Part shown: positions 1 through 8,989 of the stretch, one piece after another
How the letters are laid out: each line of letters starts with the position of its first letter
Numbering within the stretch: position 1 is the stretch's first letter
Assembly: GCF_900088825.1 (NCBI RefSeq)
Contig: NZ_LT592170.1
Coordinates: forward strand, 288,917-352,916
Reading direction: 5' to 3'
Length of the DNA stretch: 64,000 nt
Source: Thiomonas delicata
GTDB lineage: Bacteria > Pseudomonadota > Gammaproteobacteria > Burkholderiales > Burkholderiaceae_C
The notes under the pieces: model-generated
Seen by the model: the letters and a program-made list of their open reading frames with translations, nothing else
Told to the model about the DNA's origin: nothing
Database searches by the model: none
Made by a program: the position numbers and the translations under genes

Positions 1-201
1 CTGTTCCACTACGGCCTGAAGGACGCGCACATCAGCGAGGCCGACCGTGAAGCGGTGCGCCGCGCCAACCCCGACGCCGAGTTCTACGTCTACGACGCCG
101 ACCACGGTTTCAACTGCGACGCCCGCGCCAGCTTCGACGCCCCCAGCGCCAAGCTGGCCATGGAGCGCAGCCTGGCCTTCTTCGCCAAGCACCTGGGCTG
201 A
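1..201 (+). CDS. Dienelactone hydrolase family protein, C-terminal fragment
   Basis: This is the last 66 codons of a gene that begins before the window; the frame is open from base 1 to a TGA at 199-201. The visible segment contains FYVYDADHGFNCD, the strand-loop that carries the catalytic His of alpha/beta-hydrolases of the dienelactone hydrolase (carboxymethylenebutenolidase) family, followed by the usual amphipathic C-terminal helix ending in FFAKHLG. The nucleophile and Asp lie outside the window, so substrate cannot be judged. The next gene starts 11 bp later on the same strand. Confidence 0.8.
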   Translation: MFHYGLKDAHISEADREAVRRANPDAEFYVYDADHGFNCDARASFDAPSAKLAMERSLAFFAKHLG

Positions 202-211
202 ACCCGACCGC

Positions 212-841
212 ATGCCAGGACCGCCGGACGTCAGCGCCTTGCGCCAATCGCCTGCAAATCCGCCACGCCCCGGCGCCTGGCTGCCGCTGCGCCCGGCCGC
301 CGGGCGCAGCGGCTTGGCGGGCTGGCTGGCCGAACGCGGCTCGCTCACCGCGCGCCTTCGCGCCCATTGCGGGCAGTTCGTGCTGCTGCGCCTCGGCCAG
401 CGCCCAGCGACGCCGCATCGCGACGAGACCCCGCTGCTTGGCTTGCCGCAGGGCCGCAAGGCCTGGGTCCGCGAGGTGCTGCTGCTGGCCGACGGCGTCC
501 CCGTCGTTTACGCCCACAGCGTGGCGCGCACCGAGGTTCTGCGCGGTGCCTGGCGCCTGCTCGCGCGCATCGGCGGCAAGCCGGTGGGAGACGCCGTGTT
601 CGCGCGCCCCCTCACCCGGCGCGGCGCCATCGAAGTCCGGCACCTCAAGCCGGGCCACCCGCTGCAGCGCGCCGCCTGCGCTGCGGCTGGCCTGCCGCCG
701 GACACCCGGCTCTGGGCGCGCCGCTCGGCCTTCGTCCACGCCGGCCAGGCGCTGTGGGTGAGCGAGGTTTTCCTGCCCGGCGCGGCGGTCTTGCGGCCCC
801 GCGGCCGGCCCCGCCGCAGACGGATGTCGAAGCAGCGCTGA
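212..841 (+). CDS. ubiC: Chorismate--pyruvate lyase (UbiC)
   Basis: A 209-residue cytoplasmic protein that should convert chorismate to 4-hydroxybenzoate plus pyruvate, the first committed step of ubiquinone synthesis. Family features are visible in order: W(V)REVLLLADGVPVVYAHSV near residues 80-100 with the conserved Arg of the active site, the GDAVFARPLTRRGAIEV segment, and RRSAFVHAGQALWVSEVFLP near the end, whose Glu is the expected second catalytic residue. The ATG at 212 was preferred to an upstream in-frame start because it avoids overlap with the hydrolase gene. The Arg-rich C-terminus is unremarkable for a high-GC genome. No ubiA follows; the next gene is convergent. Confidence 0.85.
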   Translation: MPGPPDVSALRQSPANPPRPGAWLPLRPAAGRSGLAGWLAERGSLTARLRAHCGQFVLLRLGQRPATPHRDETPLLGLPQGRKAWVREVLLLADGVPVVYAHSVARTEVLRGAWRLLARIGGKPVGDAVFARPLTRRGAIEVRHLKPGHPLQRAACAAAGLPPDTRLWARRSAFVHAGQALWVSEVFLPGAAVLRPRGRPRRRRMSKQR

Positions 842-853
842 GCACGGCGCGGT

Positions 854-1705
854 TCAGTTCCCGGTCCGCACTGCGGCTAGCGCCGAGCCGACGATGAGCA
901 CCGCGGCCAGGGCCAGAGGCCAGGTCAAGTGCCGGCCGCTGGCCCACACCAGCAGCGCGGTCGAGGCCAGCGGCGTGATGTAGGCCAGCACCCCGATCTG
1001 CCGCGCATCGCCCAGCTTGAGCGCGCGGTCCCAGAGATAGAACGCCGCGCCCAGGGGCCCCAGCCCGAGCAGGACGATGCGAAACCATGCGGCCGGCGCA
1101 AGGCTGAAGGTCGGCTCCAGGAGCGCATGGCACAGCAGTGCGAGCAAACCCGAAACCAGCGCGAACAGGCCGATGGCCGCCGTCGGAAAGCCGCGCCCCT
1201 GCTGCGCCAGACGCCGGCAACCGAGTGAGAACGTGGCCCAGACCAGCGCGGACCCGAGCGCGGGCACATAGCCCCAGGCGAAGCCGCCGCGAAGTCCGCG
1301 CCCGCCCAGAATGGCCAGCACGGCGCCGGCAAAGCCGACGACGGCCGCAGCGGCGTGCACCGGCCGCAGCCTCACGCCGGGCAACAGCCAGGGTGCCAGC
1401 ACGACGATGAACAAGGGCCAGAGGTAGTTCACCAGATTGGCCTGCACCGGCGGAGCGTGGCGCAAGGCGATGAACAGCAGGAAGTGAAAGCCGAACAGAC
1501 CGTACACCCCCAGCGACAAAATCGCCGGGCGCACCCGCCACTGGCGCGCGTAGGGCCATGCCGGCACGCTGCCGATGACGAGCGCAAGCCCGGTGAGCAG
1601 GAAGGGCGGCACTTGCCCCAGCTTGACGCCCAGCGTGGCCAGGCTGGACCACATGGCGATGGCCCCGAGGGCATGGAGATTGGCGGCGGCCTGGCGCGAG
1701 ATCAT
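854..1705 (-). CDS. EamA/DMT-superfamily transporter
   Basis: A 283-residue inner-membrane protein with about ten hydrophobic segments arranged as two five-helix EamA halves, the layout of drug/metabolite exporters. The start ATG at 1705 (MISRQ) was chosen because the first transmembrane segment (LHALGAIAMWSS) begins directly after it; a longer frame would run into the upstream AraC gene. PVQANLVNYLWPLFIVVLAP is the typical end-of-repeat motif. It lies downstream of an AraC regulator and an amidase on the same strand, so it may export a product of, or compound related to, that amidase. Substrate is unknown. Confidence 0.8.
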   Translation of the reverse strand: MISRQAAANLHALGAIAMWSSLATLGVKLGQVPPFLLTGLALVIGSVPAWPYARQWRVRPAILSLGVYGLFGFHFLLFIALRHAPPVQANLVNYLWPLFIVVLAPWLLPGVRLRPVHAAAAVVGFAGAVLAILGGRGLRGGFAWGYVPALGSALVWATFSLGCRRLAQQGRGFPTAAIGLFALVSGLLALLCHALLEPTFSLAPAAWFRIVLLGLGPLGAAFYLWDRALKLGDARQIGVLAYITPLASTALLVWASGRHLTWPLALAAVLIVGSALAAVRTGN

Positions 1706-1835
1706 CCACGCAATGTAGAGGCGCAGGGACGACGGAATTTGCGCGCTTGAACGGCCAACTGTCGCGATCGGACGGTCGGGCGCGGGTCCGGGCGCGGAAC
1801 TGGACCCAAGGCCCCGCGCCGCGTGAGCCAACGCT

Positions 1836-2537
1836 TTATTGCGCGCGACGCGTGGCGGCGATGAGGGCCGACGCGCTGGCGTAGCCGCAGGCCAGCGCGG
1901 CACGCTCGGCGGACCAGCCTTGGCGGCGCAGTTCCTGCGCCTTGAGCACGCGGCGCTGGCGCAGCCAGCCCGCCGCGGGCAAACCCTGCTCCTCGATGCA
2001 GCGCACGGTGAACTGGGTCGGGCTCAGGTGCACACGCGCGGCGAGATCCGCCACCCGCAGAGGCAGATCCAGCCTGGCGTCGACCCAGCCCTGCAAGGCC
2101 GCCCAATCGATGGCGCGGCGCACGCGCGGCGGCGCCATCGACGCCTGGCCGGCGTCGTCCAGACAGGTCTGGAGCAAAGGCCGCGCGCTCTGCAGCAGCG
2201 CCTCGGCGCGCGGCGTGCCGGCGGCCTGCTCCAGCCAGCGCAGCAAGCCGCCGAGAGGCCTGGCGTCGAGCAGCCGCGCTTGCAGCTTGGACGCGATGGC
2301 GGCGCGGGTATCCAGCACCAGGCAAACGCTGCCTCGCGCGGCGGCGTAGCCATGCCAGGCCTGTGCCGGGATCACACAAGCCGTGCCGGGCGCCAGGTCC
2401 AGCGCGCGGCGGTCGATGCGCAGCGACAGAACACCGCGGCAGGCCCACAGCACCTGCACGTGGTCGTGCGCATGGCCTGCGGCCTGCGCCCCGTAGCGGC
2501 GCAGGCTGAGCCGGCCGTCCGATGGCGCGGCGCTCAT
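1836..2537 (-). CDS. AraC-family transcriptional regulator
   Basis: A 233-residue protein with an N-terminal cupin-like ligand domain (HAHDHVQVLWACRGVLSLRI, residues about 20-40, and IPAQAWHGY) and a C-terminal AraC-type double helix-turn-helix, recognisable in DLAARVHLSPTQFTVRC and ALACGYASASALIAATRR. The second HTH lacks the usual F-x-R-x-F ending; the protein stops at ATRRAQ, so the domain is slightly short. Its ATG overlaps the stop of the upstream amidase gene (ATGA), which points to translational coupling and a role in controlling the amidase/EamA cluster. Confidence 0.82.
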   Translation of the reverse strand: MSAAPSDGRLSLRRYGAQAAGHAHDHVQVLWACRGVLSLRIDRRALDLAPGTACVIPAQAWHGYAAARGSVCLVLDTRAAIASKLQARLLDARPLGGLLRWLEQAAGTPRAEALLQSARPLLQTCLDDAGQASMAPPRVRRAIDWAALQGWVDARLDLPLRVADLAARVHLSPTQFTVRCIEEQGLPAAGWLRQRRVLKAQELRRQGWSAERAALACGYASASALIAATRRAQ

Positions 2538-4039
2538 CGCACCGCCCCGGGTTCGGCCGGCAGCTTCGGCCGGCGCTGCGCCCAGGGCTGCGCGACTTCG
2601 AGTTGCGCGGCCAGGCGGATGAGCAGGTCCTCGCGGCCCCAGGCGGCGACGAACTGGACCCCCACCGGCATGCCGTCGCGGCCCCAGTGCAGGGGCACGG
2701 ACATCGCCGGACAGCCGGTGAGATTGGCGAGCTGGGTGAACGGCGTGCGCTCGAGATTACGCCGCGCGAGATCCTCGACCACGCCGAGCCTGCGCAGCAC
2801 CCCCCCCACGCCCAGGCCGAGAATGGCGCGCAGCGCGGCCTGCTGCCAGCGCGGGGTGTCGAGCTCGCCGATGCCCGCGGCCGGCTGCGCGGTGGTGGGG
2901 GTGAGGAACAAGTCGAATCGGTTGTGGAATGCCGCCAGCGTCCGGGAAAAATCATTCCAGCGCGTGCGCAGCCGGACGTATTCGCCGGCGCGCAGGCTGT
3001 CGCCGATCGCCGCGAGCGCGCGCGTGTCGAGCTCGAAATCGGACGGACGCGCGCCGAAGTCGCGAATGCAGGCGCGCACTTCGGCCGCGACGTGGCCAAA
3101 GTAGATGGCCAGATAGCTTTGCGCCAGCGCCAGGCCGTCGATGGCTGGCGCGGCGGGCTCGACATGGTGCCCCAGCGATTCCAGCAGCCGCGCCGCGCCG
3201 TCGACCGCCGCGCGCATCTCGGCGTGCACCGGCGAGCCCAGCGGCGAATCGGTGGCAAACCCGATGCGCAAGCGCCCCGGCGGGGCGCCCACCTCCTCGG
3301 CATAGGGCCGCGCAGGCGGGGCCGCGACGAACGGATCGCCGGGTTCGGCGCCGGCGATCACATCGAGCAGGGCGGCGCTGTCGCGCACGCTGCGCGACAG
3401 CGCGTGCGTGACGCTGGCACCGTCCCAGACCTCGCCGTCTCCCGGGGCGTGGCTGACGCGGCCGCGCGAGGGTTTGAGTCCGAACAAGCCGCAATACGCG
3501 GCGGGAATGCGGATCGAGCCCCCGCCGTCGGATGCGCCAGCGACCGGCACGATGCCGGCCGCCACCGCCGCCGCCGCGCCGCCGGATGAACCGCCCGGCG
3601 TGCGCGCCAGGTTCCAGGGGTTGCGCGTGGCGCCGAACAGCGCCGGTTCGGTCACGCCCTTGAGCGCGAATTCGGGCAGATTGGTCTTGCCCAGCACGAG
3701 CAACCCCGCATCCATCCAGCGCCGCACCACACCGCTGGTGGCCGCGGCCAGCACGCCGCGGCGCGCGCGCGAACCCCAGGTGGACGGCAGGCCGGCGACA
3801 TCCTGGCCCAGATCCTTGAGCAGGAAGGGCACACCGGAAAACGGCCCGGCCGCGTCTCGCGTGAGCTGGGCGCGCGCCTGCTCGCGCCCATCCATCACCA
3901 CGGCATGGACATGGGGGTTCACCGCATCCAGACGCGCCAGCGCGGCGTCGAGCACCTCGGCGCGGCTGACCTCGCCGCGCGCGATGAGGGCGGCGAGGTC
4001 CGTGGCGTCAAGTTCCGGATATTCGGTGAATGGCGGCAT
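2534..4039 (-). CDS. Amidase (amidase-signature family)
   Basis: A 501-residue hydrolase of the Ser-cisSer-Lys family. The catalytic Lys is in PFLLKDLGQDVAGLP (residues about 75-90), and the Gly/Ser-rich signature TPGGSSGGAAAAVAAG followed by DGGGSIRIPAAYCG holds the cis-Ser and the nucleophile. These enzymes cleave carboxylic amides, often nitrile-derived or aryl-acyl amides; no gene for a GatC partner is nearby and the length favours a stand-alone catabolic amidase rather than GatA. The ATG at 4039 (MPPFTEYPEL) begins at the normal family N-terminus. The 3' end overlaps the AraC gene by 4 bp. Confidence 0.88.
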   Translation of the reverse strand: MPPFTEYPELDATDLAALIARGEVSRAEVLDAALARLDAVNPHVHAVVMDGREQARAQLTRDAAGPFSGVPFLLKDLGQDVAGLPSTWGSRARRGVLAAATSGVVRRWMDAGLLVLGKTNLPEFALKGVTEPALFGATRNPWNLARTPGGSSGGAAAAVAAGIVPVAGASDGGGSIRIPAAYCGLFGLKPSRGRVSHAPGDGEVWDGASVTHALSRSVRDSAALLDVIAGAEPGDPFVAAPPARPYAEEVGAPPGRLRIGFATDSPLGSPVHAEMRAAVDGAARLLESLGHHVEPAAPAIDGLALAQSYLAIYFGHVAAEVRACIRDFGARPSDFELDTRALAAIGDSLRAGEYVRLRTRWNDFSRTLAAFHNRFDLFLTPTTAQPAAGIGELDTPRWQQAALRAILGLGVGGVLRRLGVVEDLARRNLERTPFTQLANLTGCPAMSVPLHWGRDGMPVGVQFVAAWGREDLLIRLAAQLEVAQPWAQRRPKLPAEPGAVR

Positions 4040-4175
4040 ACGCGGGATCGGTCCAGGCGAGCCTAGCAGAGCCTTGGGCCGGCCGGAACAGGCCCTCGGC
4101 AAGGCTTGCGCCACCGGCATCCCGCGCGCGTCCTCGGCGGCTTCTGCCCGCCTTCGGGGCGGCGATGCGGCGCGC

Positions 4176-4880
4176 TCAAGCCTGCTGGCGGCACTGGTGC
4201 GCGAGATCGACCAGCGCCTGGCGCACCTCGCCGGCGTTGCGCACCGGCTGCGTGAAAGCGAAGCGCAGCAAGCGACCGTCGGCGCGCACGTCGAAACCGT
4301 CGGTGTCCACGCCGATCATCGCCACCTCTTGCGCCTGCACGCCGTGCACATGGGCGCAGTAGGCGCGCAGGTTGTCGACGTGGTCCGCGTTCATATGCGC
4401 CAGGATGCCCGGCTCGGACGCATCGAGGTCGTTGGCGGGCGGCGCGAAGTCGGCCGGGGCGATCCAGTGGATCTTGCCGAATCCGCCGATGAAGCGCACC
4501 GCCTCGATCTCCAGCCGGTAGAAGAAGAAATCGTGCATGCCGAAGTAACCCTCGGCCTCGGGTAAATAGCGCAGGTAGCGCGGCCCCATGGCGTCCTTCT
4601 CGGCCAAGCGGCTGGCATGGCCGACGAGGGTGACCCGCCCGGCCGCCTGTGCGTCCTGCGCGCAAGGATGGGCGATCAGGCTGCAGCGCGGGTCGGCATC
4701 CAGGTTCTTGGTGTGCTCGGCCAGCGTGGAGATGAGGATGACGGATCGCCCCGCATGGTCGAGCATGAAGGGCGCGATGGAGCCGAAGGGGAAACCGCCC
4801 AGGCGCTTGGACAGCGTGGACAGCACGCCGTTGGGATGGGCGCGGACGAATTGGCGGGCTTCAAGACCGAGATCGTGCAT
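4176..4880 (-). CDS. HugZ-like haem-binding protein (PPOX fold plus DUF2470)
   Basis: A 234-residue cytoplasmic protein with a split-barrel pyridoxamine-phosphate-oxidase-like domain (GVLSTLSKRLGGFPFGSIAPF near the N-terminus, then ILISTLAEHTKNLDADPRCSL) and a C-terminal DUF2470 domain (ILAHMNADHVDNLRAY). This architecture is that of HugZ/HutZ haem-utilisation proteins, where the DUF2470 region helps bind haem. No haem transport gene is adjacent, so a housekeeping haem-handling role is as likely as iron acquisition. Isolated on the minus strand between the amidase and a CBS-domain gene. Confidence 0.8.
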   Translation of the reverse strand: MHDLGLEARQFVRAHPNGVLSTLSKRLGGFPFGSIAPFMLDHAGRSVILISTLAEHTKNLDADPRCSLIAHPCAQDAQAAGRVTLVGHASRLAEKDAMGPRYLRYLPEAEGYFGMHDFFFYRLEIEAVRFIGGFGKIHWIAPADFAPPANDLDASEPGILAHMNADHVDNLRAYCAHVHGVQAQEVAMIGVDTDGFDVRADGRLLRFAFTQPVRNAGEVRQALVDLAHQCRQQA

Positions 4881-5019
4881 CGTGTGGACCTGTGTTGCGT
4901 GTCATGCGGCAGGCACGCGCCCGCCGCTTCGCGTACCGCTATTGTGCGGCGACTGGGGCGTCGACCTCGCAGCCTGCCAACTGGCGGGCGCGAAGCGGCA
5001 ACCCCTCGCGCGCACGTGC

Positions 5020-5607
5020 TCAACTCGCCGCGAGCAGATGTTCCACTTCGGCGAAGCTCTGCGGGCGTTCCGACGCCTCGATCGGCGAACCGAGCTGGCG
5101 CCCGATCTGGGTCGTGGAAAAAATGCCGCGAATGACCGGGACCGGTCCCTGCTCGAGAACCAGCGCGTGCTGGCGGCCGGCTTCGCGCAGCGTCATCACC
5201 ACATCGCCCACGCTCGAGTGCTGCACCTCGCCGTAGTCGAGCACCTGAATGCGCTCGCGCGGCACCATCACCCGCGCCACGGTCACGGCGTCGCGCGCGA
5301 CGCCATCGTCGACCGCGACGCGGATGGGTTTCTCACCGAGCAGGTCGCGCGCGGTAATCAGGCCCAGCACCTCCCCGCCCGGCGCGGTCACCAAAAGCAG
5401 CCGCACGCGGGCATGGATCATGCGCTCCTGCGCCGTCTCCACAGTCGCGTCCGGCGCGATGGTCACCGCCGGCACGCGCCGCAGGTCGGTCATGACCGCC
5501 GTGGCCGGCGTGTCCATGTCCACGCGTGCGGGGCGACCAAGGTCCGTCTCGCAAATGCGCGCGTGCGGCGGCAAGCTCTTCGGATGCAGGTTGCGGTAGA
5601 TGGTCAT
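5020..5607 (-). CDS. CBS-domain pair protein
   Basis: A 195-residue soluble protein consisting almost entirely of two CBS domains (AVMTDLRRVPAVTIAPDA, about residues 35-95, and VARVMVPRERIQVLDYGEV, about 110-170). CBS pairs bind adenine nucleotides and act as energy or redox sensors; the effector here is unknown. The start at 5607 (MTIYRNLHPK) is set by an AGGAG motif 7 bases upstream; the frame stays open further upstream but has no such signal. It stands alone; the 238 bp behind it lead to the tRNA-Phe gene and its terminator. Confidence 0.82.
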   Translation of the reverse strand: MTIYRNLHPKSLPPHARICETDLGRPARVDMDTPATAVMTDLRRVPAVTIAPDATVETAQERMIHARVRLLLVTAPGGEVLGLITARDLLGEKPIRVAVDDGVARDAVTVARVMVPRERIQVLDYGEVQHSSVGDVVMTLREAGRQHALVLEQGPVPVIRGIFSTTQIGRQLGSPIEASERPQSFAEVEHLLAAS

Positions 5608-5806
5608 GGTGTTCTCCTGAAAGCTGGCCCACGCCATGATCACCATGCCACGATGCGCGGCGGGTGAATTGCGGGCCTCATGCGACCAATGTAGGCCGGG
5701 CAGAAAACCCCTGCTGTGTCGGCCTGTCCCCAATCGCAAGTTTTTGTTGCAAAGCAACATTGCCCATGAACACCCTCCGCCACACATGACCGTCCGGGCC
5801 GCCCCG

Positions 5807-5837
5807 AAAAAAAACCAGCCCACGCGGGGCTGGTTTT
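5807..5837 (-). terminator. Rho-independent terminator of the tRNA-Phe transcript
   Basis: On the minus strand the bases AAAACCAGCCC-CGCGT-GGGCTGGTTTT form an 11-bp stem that runs into eight T residues. It begins 9 bases after the tRNA 3' end, the usual layout for a single tRNA gene. Seen directly; function inferred from form and position. Confidence 0.85.
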
Positions 5838-5845
5838 GAGGGTGT

Positions 5846-5921
5846 TGGTGGCCAGGGACGGAATCGAACCGCCGACACGCGGATTTTCAATCCGCTGCTC
5901 TACCGACTGAGCTACCTGGCC
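5846..5921 (-). tRNA. tRNA-Phe (GAA)
   Basis: A 76-nt tRNA read on the minus strand: acceptor GGCCAGG paired with CCTGGCC, D-arm with AGCTCAGTCGGTAGAGC, anticodon stem GCGGA/TCCGC around the loop TTGAAAA (anticodon GAA), T-arm GGTTCGATTCC, and an encoded CCA end. All stems pair. The anticodon gives phenylalanine. Confidence 0.97.
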
Positions 5922-6014
5922 AGAACGTCGTGCAGGCAGGGCGCGAAGTCTTCGCTAAGCGCCTGCAAACGAAGCCCGCAATCATAGCAAACACTCGCGG
6001 CGCGGCGGCAGGGC

Positions 6015-6692
6015 TTAGCCTGCCGCGTCGTCGTCGGGCGGTGCGGGGCTGGCCAGCTGGGCCTTGCGGCCGGGGCGGCCCCAGTCGACCCCGAGCTGCT
6101 TGAGCTTGCGGTACAGGTGGGTGCGCTCGAGTCCGGTCTTGTCGGCGACTCGGGTCATGCTGCCGCCCTCGCGCGCGAGGTGGAACTCGAAATAGGCGCG
6201 CTCGAAGTCGTCGCGCGCCTCGCGCAGCGGGCGGTCGAGCGTGAAGGACTGTTCGGCGATCAGGGGCGCGGGCTCGGGCAAGGCCGGGGCCGGCGCGATG
6301 TGCTGAACCGCCGCAGGGCTTGCCGGCGCCGGCTTGCTCAATCCCTGCTGCACGGCGCGCAGCAGCTTTTGCAGGGCGATGGGCTTCTCGAGAAAGGCCA
6401 TGGCGCCGATGCGGGTGGCTTCCACGGCGTTGTCGATGGTGCCGTGGCCCGACATCATGATGACGGGCATGGTGAGCTGTCCGGCGCTGGCCCATTCCTT
6501 GAGCAGCGTGACGCCGTCGGTATCAGGCATCCAGATATCGAGCAAAACCAGATCCGGTTGAAACTGCTGGCGGAACTCGCGGGCCTGTTGGGCGTTTTCG
6601 GCCGCCTCAACCGTGTGGCCTTCGTCACTCAAAATCTCGGACAACAAATCGCGAATGCCGATTTCATCGTCCACAACCAAGATGCTTGCCAT
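6015..6692 (-). CDS. ntrX: NtrX-like response regulator (short form, no AAA+ domain)
   Basis: A 225-residue response regulator: receiver domain (residues 1-120; acidic pocket DDE, phospho-acceptor Asp in LVLLDIWMPDTDG, Thr/Ser in IMMSGHGTID, Lys in FLEKPI) and a C-terminal Fis-type helix-turn-helix (MTRVADKTGLERTHLYRKL). The sigma-54-activating AAA+ ATPase found in classical NtrX between these parts is absent; a roughly 50-residue Pro/Ala linker takes its place. It follows the NtrY-like kinase by 26 bp and is surely its partner. The ATG at 6692 (MASILVVDDE) begins at the receiver fold. Such short NtrX versions are known in betaproteobacteria; the regulon here is unknown. Confidence 0.85.
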   Translation of the reverse strand: MASILVVDDEIGIRDLLSEILSDEGHTVEAAENAQQAREFRQQFQPDLVLLDIWMPDTDGVTLLKEWASAGQLTMPVIMMSGHGTIDNAVEATRIGAMAFLEKPIALQKLLRAVQQGLSKPAPASPAAVQHIAPAPALPEPAPLIAEQSFTLDRPLREARDDFERAYFEFHLAREGGSMTRVADKTGLERTHLYRKLKQLGVDWGRPGRKAQLASPAPPDDDAAG

Positions 6693-6718
6693 ACGCAGAA
6701 GGGTTCCGAGGTTTGCCG

Positions 6719-8989
6719 TCATGCAGCGCCGGATGGCGCAGGGCATGCCACAGCGGGAAATATAAGGGATACACGCGCGCCGCCAGGTGGGGTTGACGCG
6801 GAGAGATTTTGCACCTCGAGCCGGGCATGGTGCTCCTCGGCGATTTTCTTCACCACGGCCAGCCCAAGGCCGGTGCCGCGGGGCTTGGTGGTGACGTAAG
6901 GCTCGAAGGCGCGCGCCAGGATCTTCTCGCTGAACCCCGGACCGCTGTCGGCCACCGACAAGCGCACGCGCTGTGCCCCGCTGCTGGCGGAGCGATACGC
7001 CTCGGTGCGTATGCACACTTCGCGCTTGGGCTGGCCGGCCACGGCGTCGAGCGCATTTTGCAGCAGATTGTGAATGACCTGGCGTAATTGCGTGGCGTCG
7101 CCCTCGATGCAGGGCAGCCCGGCCGCGAGTTCGGCCCGCACCAGGGGCGCTTCCTCGCCCGCATGGGCATCGCGCGCGCCCATGCCGCTGTAGAGATTGA
7201 GGACGTCGCCGACCAGGGAATTGAGGTCCATGGGGGCGAGCTGCGTTGCCGGGGTGCGCGCGTAGTCGCGAAACTCGTCGACCATGCGCCGCATGGCGGT
7301 GACCTGATTGACGATGGTCGTCGTGGCGCGCCCGAGCATGTCGCGATCGGGTCCCGCGAGCTTGTCGCTGAGCTTCATCTGCAGGCGTTCGGCCGAGAGC
7401 TGGATGGGGGTGAGCGGATTCTTGATCTCGTGCGCCAGGCGCCTTGCCACCTCGCCCCAGGCCAGCGAGCGCTGCGCCGAAATGAGTTCGCTGATGTCGT
7501 CGAACACCACCACGGATGCGGCCTGCCCGGGCAGGGCCAGGCGCGCTCCCCGCACCAGCAGGGTCAACGCGGTCTCGCTGCTCGGCGGGGTGTAGTCGAT
7601 CTGTTGCAGCCAGTGGTCCGAGCCGCCGCTTCCCGCCAGTTCCTGGAACGCCGCGTCGACCGCCGCGGCGAACGCGCGCAGGCTGTCCATGCTGTCGATG
7701 GGCTGGCCGATCGCGCCCTGCAGGGGCACGCGCAGAACCCGCGTGGCGCTGGGGTTGGCCAGGGTCAGGCGCATGCCGTCGCCAAGCACGAGCACGCCGG
7801 CGGAAAGGTTGTCGAGCACGCTTTGCAGATAAGCGCGCGAGGCCTCGAGGGCTTGCCGGCTGGTCTCGGCCTGCTGGCGCGCTTCGGACAGTTGCGCCGT
7901 CATGTCGTTGAAGGAGCGCGTCAGGGTGCCCAGTTCGTCGGCGGATTGAAGCTCGGGGCGCGGACGCAAGTCGCCGCCGGCCACGGCCTTCATGCCATCG
8001 GCCAGCAGGAGCAAGGGCCGCGCCAGCTGGTTGCCCAGCAGCACGGCCAGCAGCACGGCGGCGAACACGGCGAGAAACAGCGTAAGCGTAAGGGTGGAGA
8101 TATACATGCGGCGCAAACCGTCGCGCCCCAGCGCGCGCTCCTGGTATTCGGCATAGGCGCGCTGCACCTCCAGCGCGCTGCGCGAAATGACCGAGGGCAC
8201 GTTCTGCACCAGCATGAGATAGCGCTGGTGTCCGGGCAGCAGAATGCTGCGCATGGGCAGAGGCACGACCACGCGCAACCTGAGGTTCTGCCCGATCCCG
8301 GCCACGCCGTCATCGCCGCCCTCCACGCTGGCCAGCTGGCCCATGAGGCGCAGCTGGCGCATCGCTTCGGCGCCGGGAATATCAGGCACGAGAACGAAGG
8401 GGTTGCCACCTGCGGTGGCCAGGACGTTGCCGTTGGAGTCGAACACGGTCGCCTGCTCGGCACCGAGCTGCTGCAGCAGCCGCTCCAGTTCGGAGGGCGA
8501 CACGTTGCCATGCACATCGCTGACCTGGCCGGCGACGTTGCGCGCCTTGGCCTGCAGATCGGCCAGCAGAACGTCCAGCGTCGTGCGCCCGAGGTTGAGG
8601 CCCGAGTCGAGCGCGCGCTCGACCTTCACGTCGAACCAGGTTTCGATGCTGCGCTCGACGAACTGGTAGGACACGACATAGATCACGACGCCGGGCAGCA
8701 CGCCGACCAGCGCGAACACCGTCGCGAGCTTGAAGAGCAGCCGGCTGCCGAAGCGGCGCCGGCGCAGGCGCCACAGCAGACGCGACGCGAGCCCGACGAT
8801 GAGCAGCAGCAACAGGCCCGCCACCGCGATATTGATCCAGTAGAGGACGCCGAAGTAGGGATTGATGGCCTGGGTGTTCTTGGTGGACACTGCCAGCAGG
8901 AACACCAGGAACACCACCAGCGGCAGCCCCAGGGCCAGCGCCGTCCAGGCGGCTATCCGGGTGAGGCGGTTGACTGTGGCGGTTTCCAT
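6719..8989 (-). CDS. ntrY: NtrY-like membrane sensor histidine kinase
   Basis: A 756-residue kinase with hydrophobic segments near residues 12-34, 47-70 and 85-108, an extracytoplasmic region, another membrane segment near 300, then HAMP (GNQLARPLLLLADGMKAV), PAS (YLQSVLDNLSAGVLVLGDG), HisKA with the phosphorylated His in RRLAHEIKNPLTPIQLSAER (about residue 520) and HATPase_c with the N box LRQVIHNLLQNALDAV and G box PRGTGLGLAVVKKIAEEHHA. This is the NtrY layout, a redox/nitrogen-linked sensor paired with NtrX. The start codon lies 37 bases inside the preceding DUF4390 gene, so the two are tightly coupled. No other start before the first membrane segment was found. Confidence 0.87.
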   Translation of the reverse strand: METATVNRLTRIAAWTALALGLPLVVFLVFLLAVSTKNTQAINPYFGVLYWINIAVAGLLLLLIVGLASRLLWRLRRRRFGSRLLFKLATVFALVGVLPGVVIYVVSYQFVERSIETWFDVKVERALDSGLNLGRTTLDVLLADLQAKARNVAGQVSDVHGNVSPSELERLLQQLGAEQATVFDSNGNVLATAGGNPFVLVPDIPGAEAMRQLRLMGQLASVEGGDDGVAGIGQNLRLRVVVPLPMRSILLPGHQRYLMLVQNVPSVISRSALEVQRAYAEYQERALGRDGLRRMYISTLTLTLFLAVFAAVLLAVLLGNQLARPLLLLADGMKAVAGGDLRPRPELQSADELGTLTRSFNDMTAQLSEARQQAETSRQALEASRAYLQSVLDNLSAGVLVLGDGMRLTLANPSATRVLRVPLQGAIGQPIDSMDSLRAFAAAVDAAFQELAGSGGSDHWLQQIDYTPPSSETALTLLVRGARLALPGQAASVVVFDDISELISAQRSLAWGEVARRLAHEIKNPLTPIQLSAERLQMKLSDKLAGPDRDMLGRATTTIVNQVTAMRRMVDEFRDYARTPATQLAPMDLNSLVGDVLNLYSGMGARDAHAGEEAPLVRAELAAGLPCIEGDATQLRQVIHNLLQNALDAVAGQPKREVCIRTEAYRSASSGAQRVRLSVADSGPGFSEKILARAFEPYVTTKPRGTGLGLAVVKKIAEEHHARLEVQNLSASTPPGGARVSLIFPAVACPAPSGAA

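Noticed and set aside
4142..4170. GC-rich hairpin near GCCCGCC-TTC-GGGGCGGC after the HugZ-like gene
   Set aside because: No T-tract on either strand and an imperfect stem; not enough for a terminator call.
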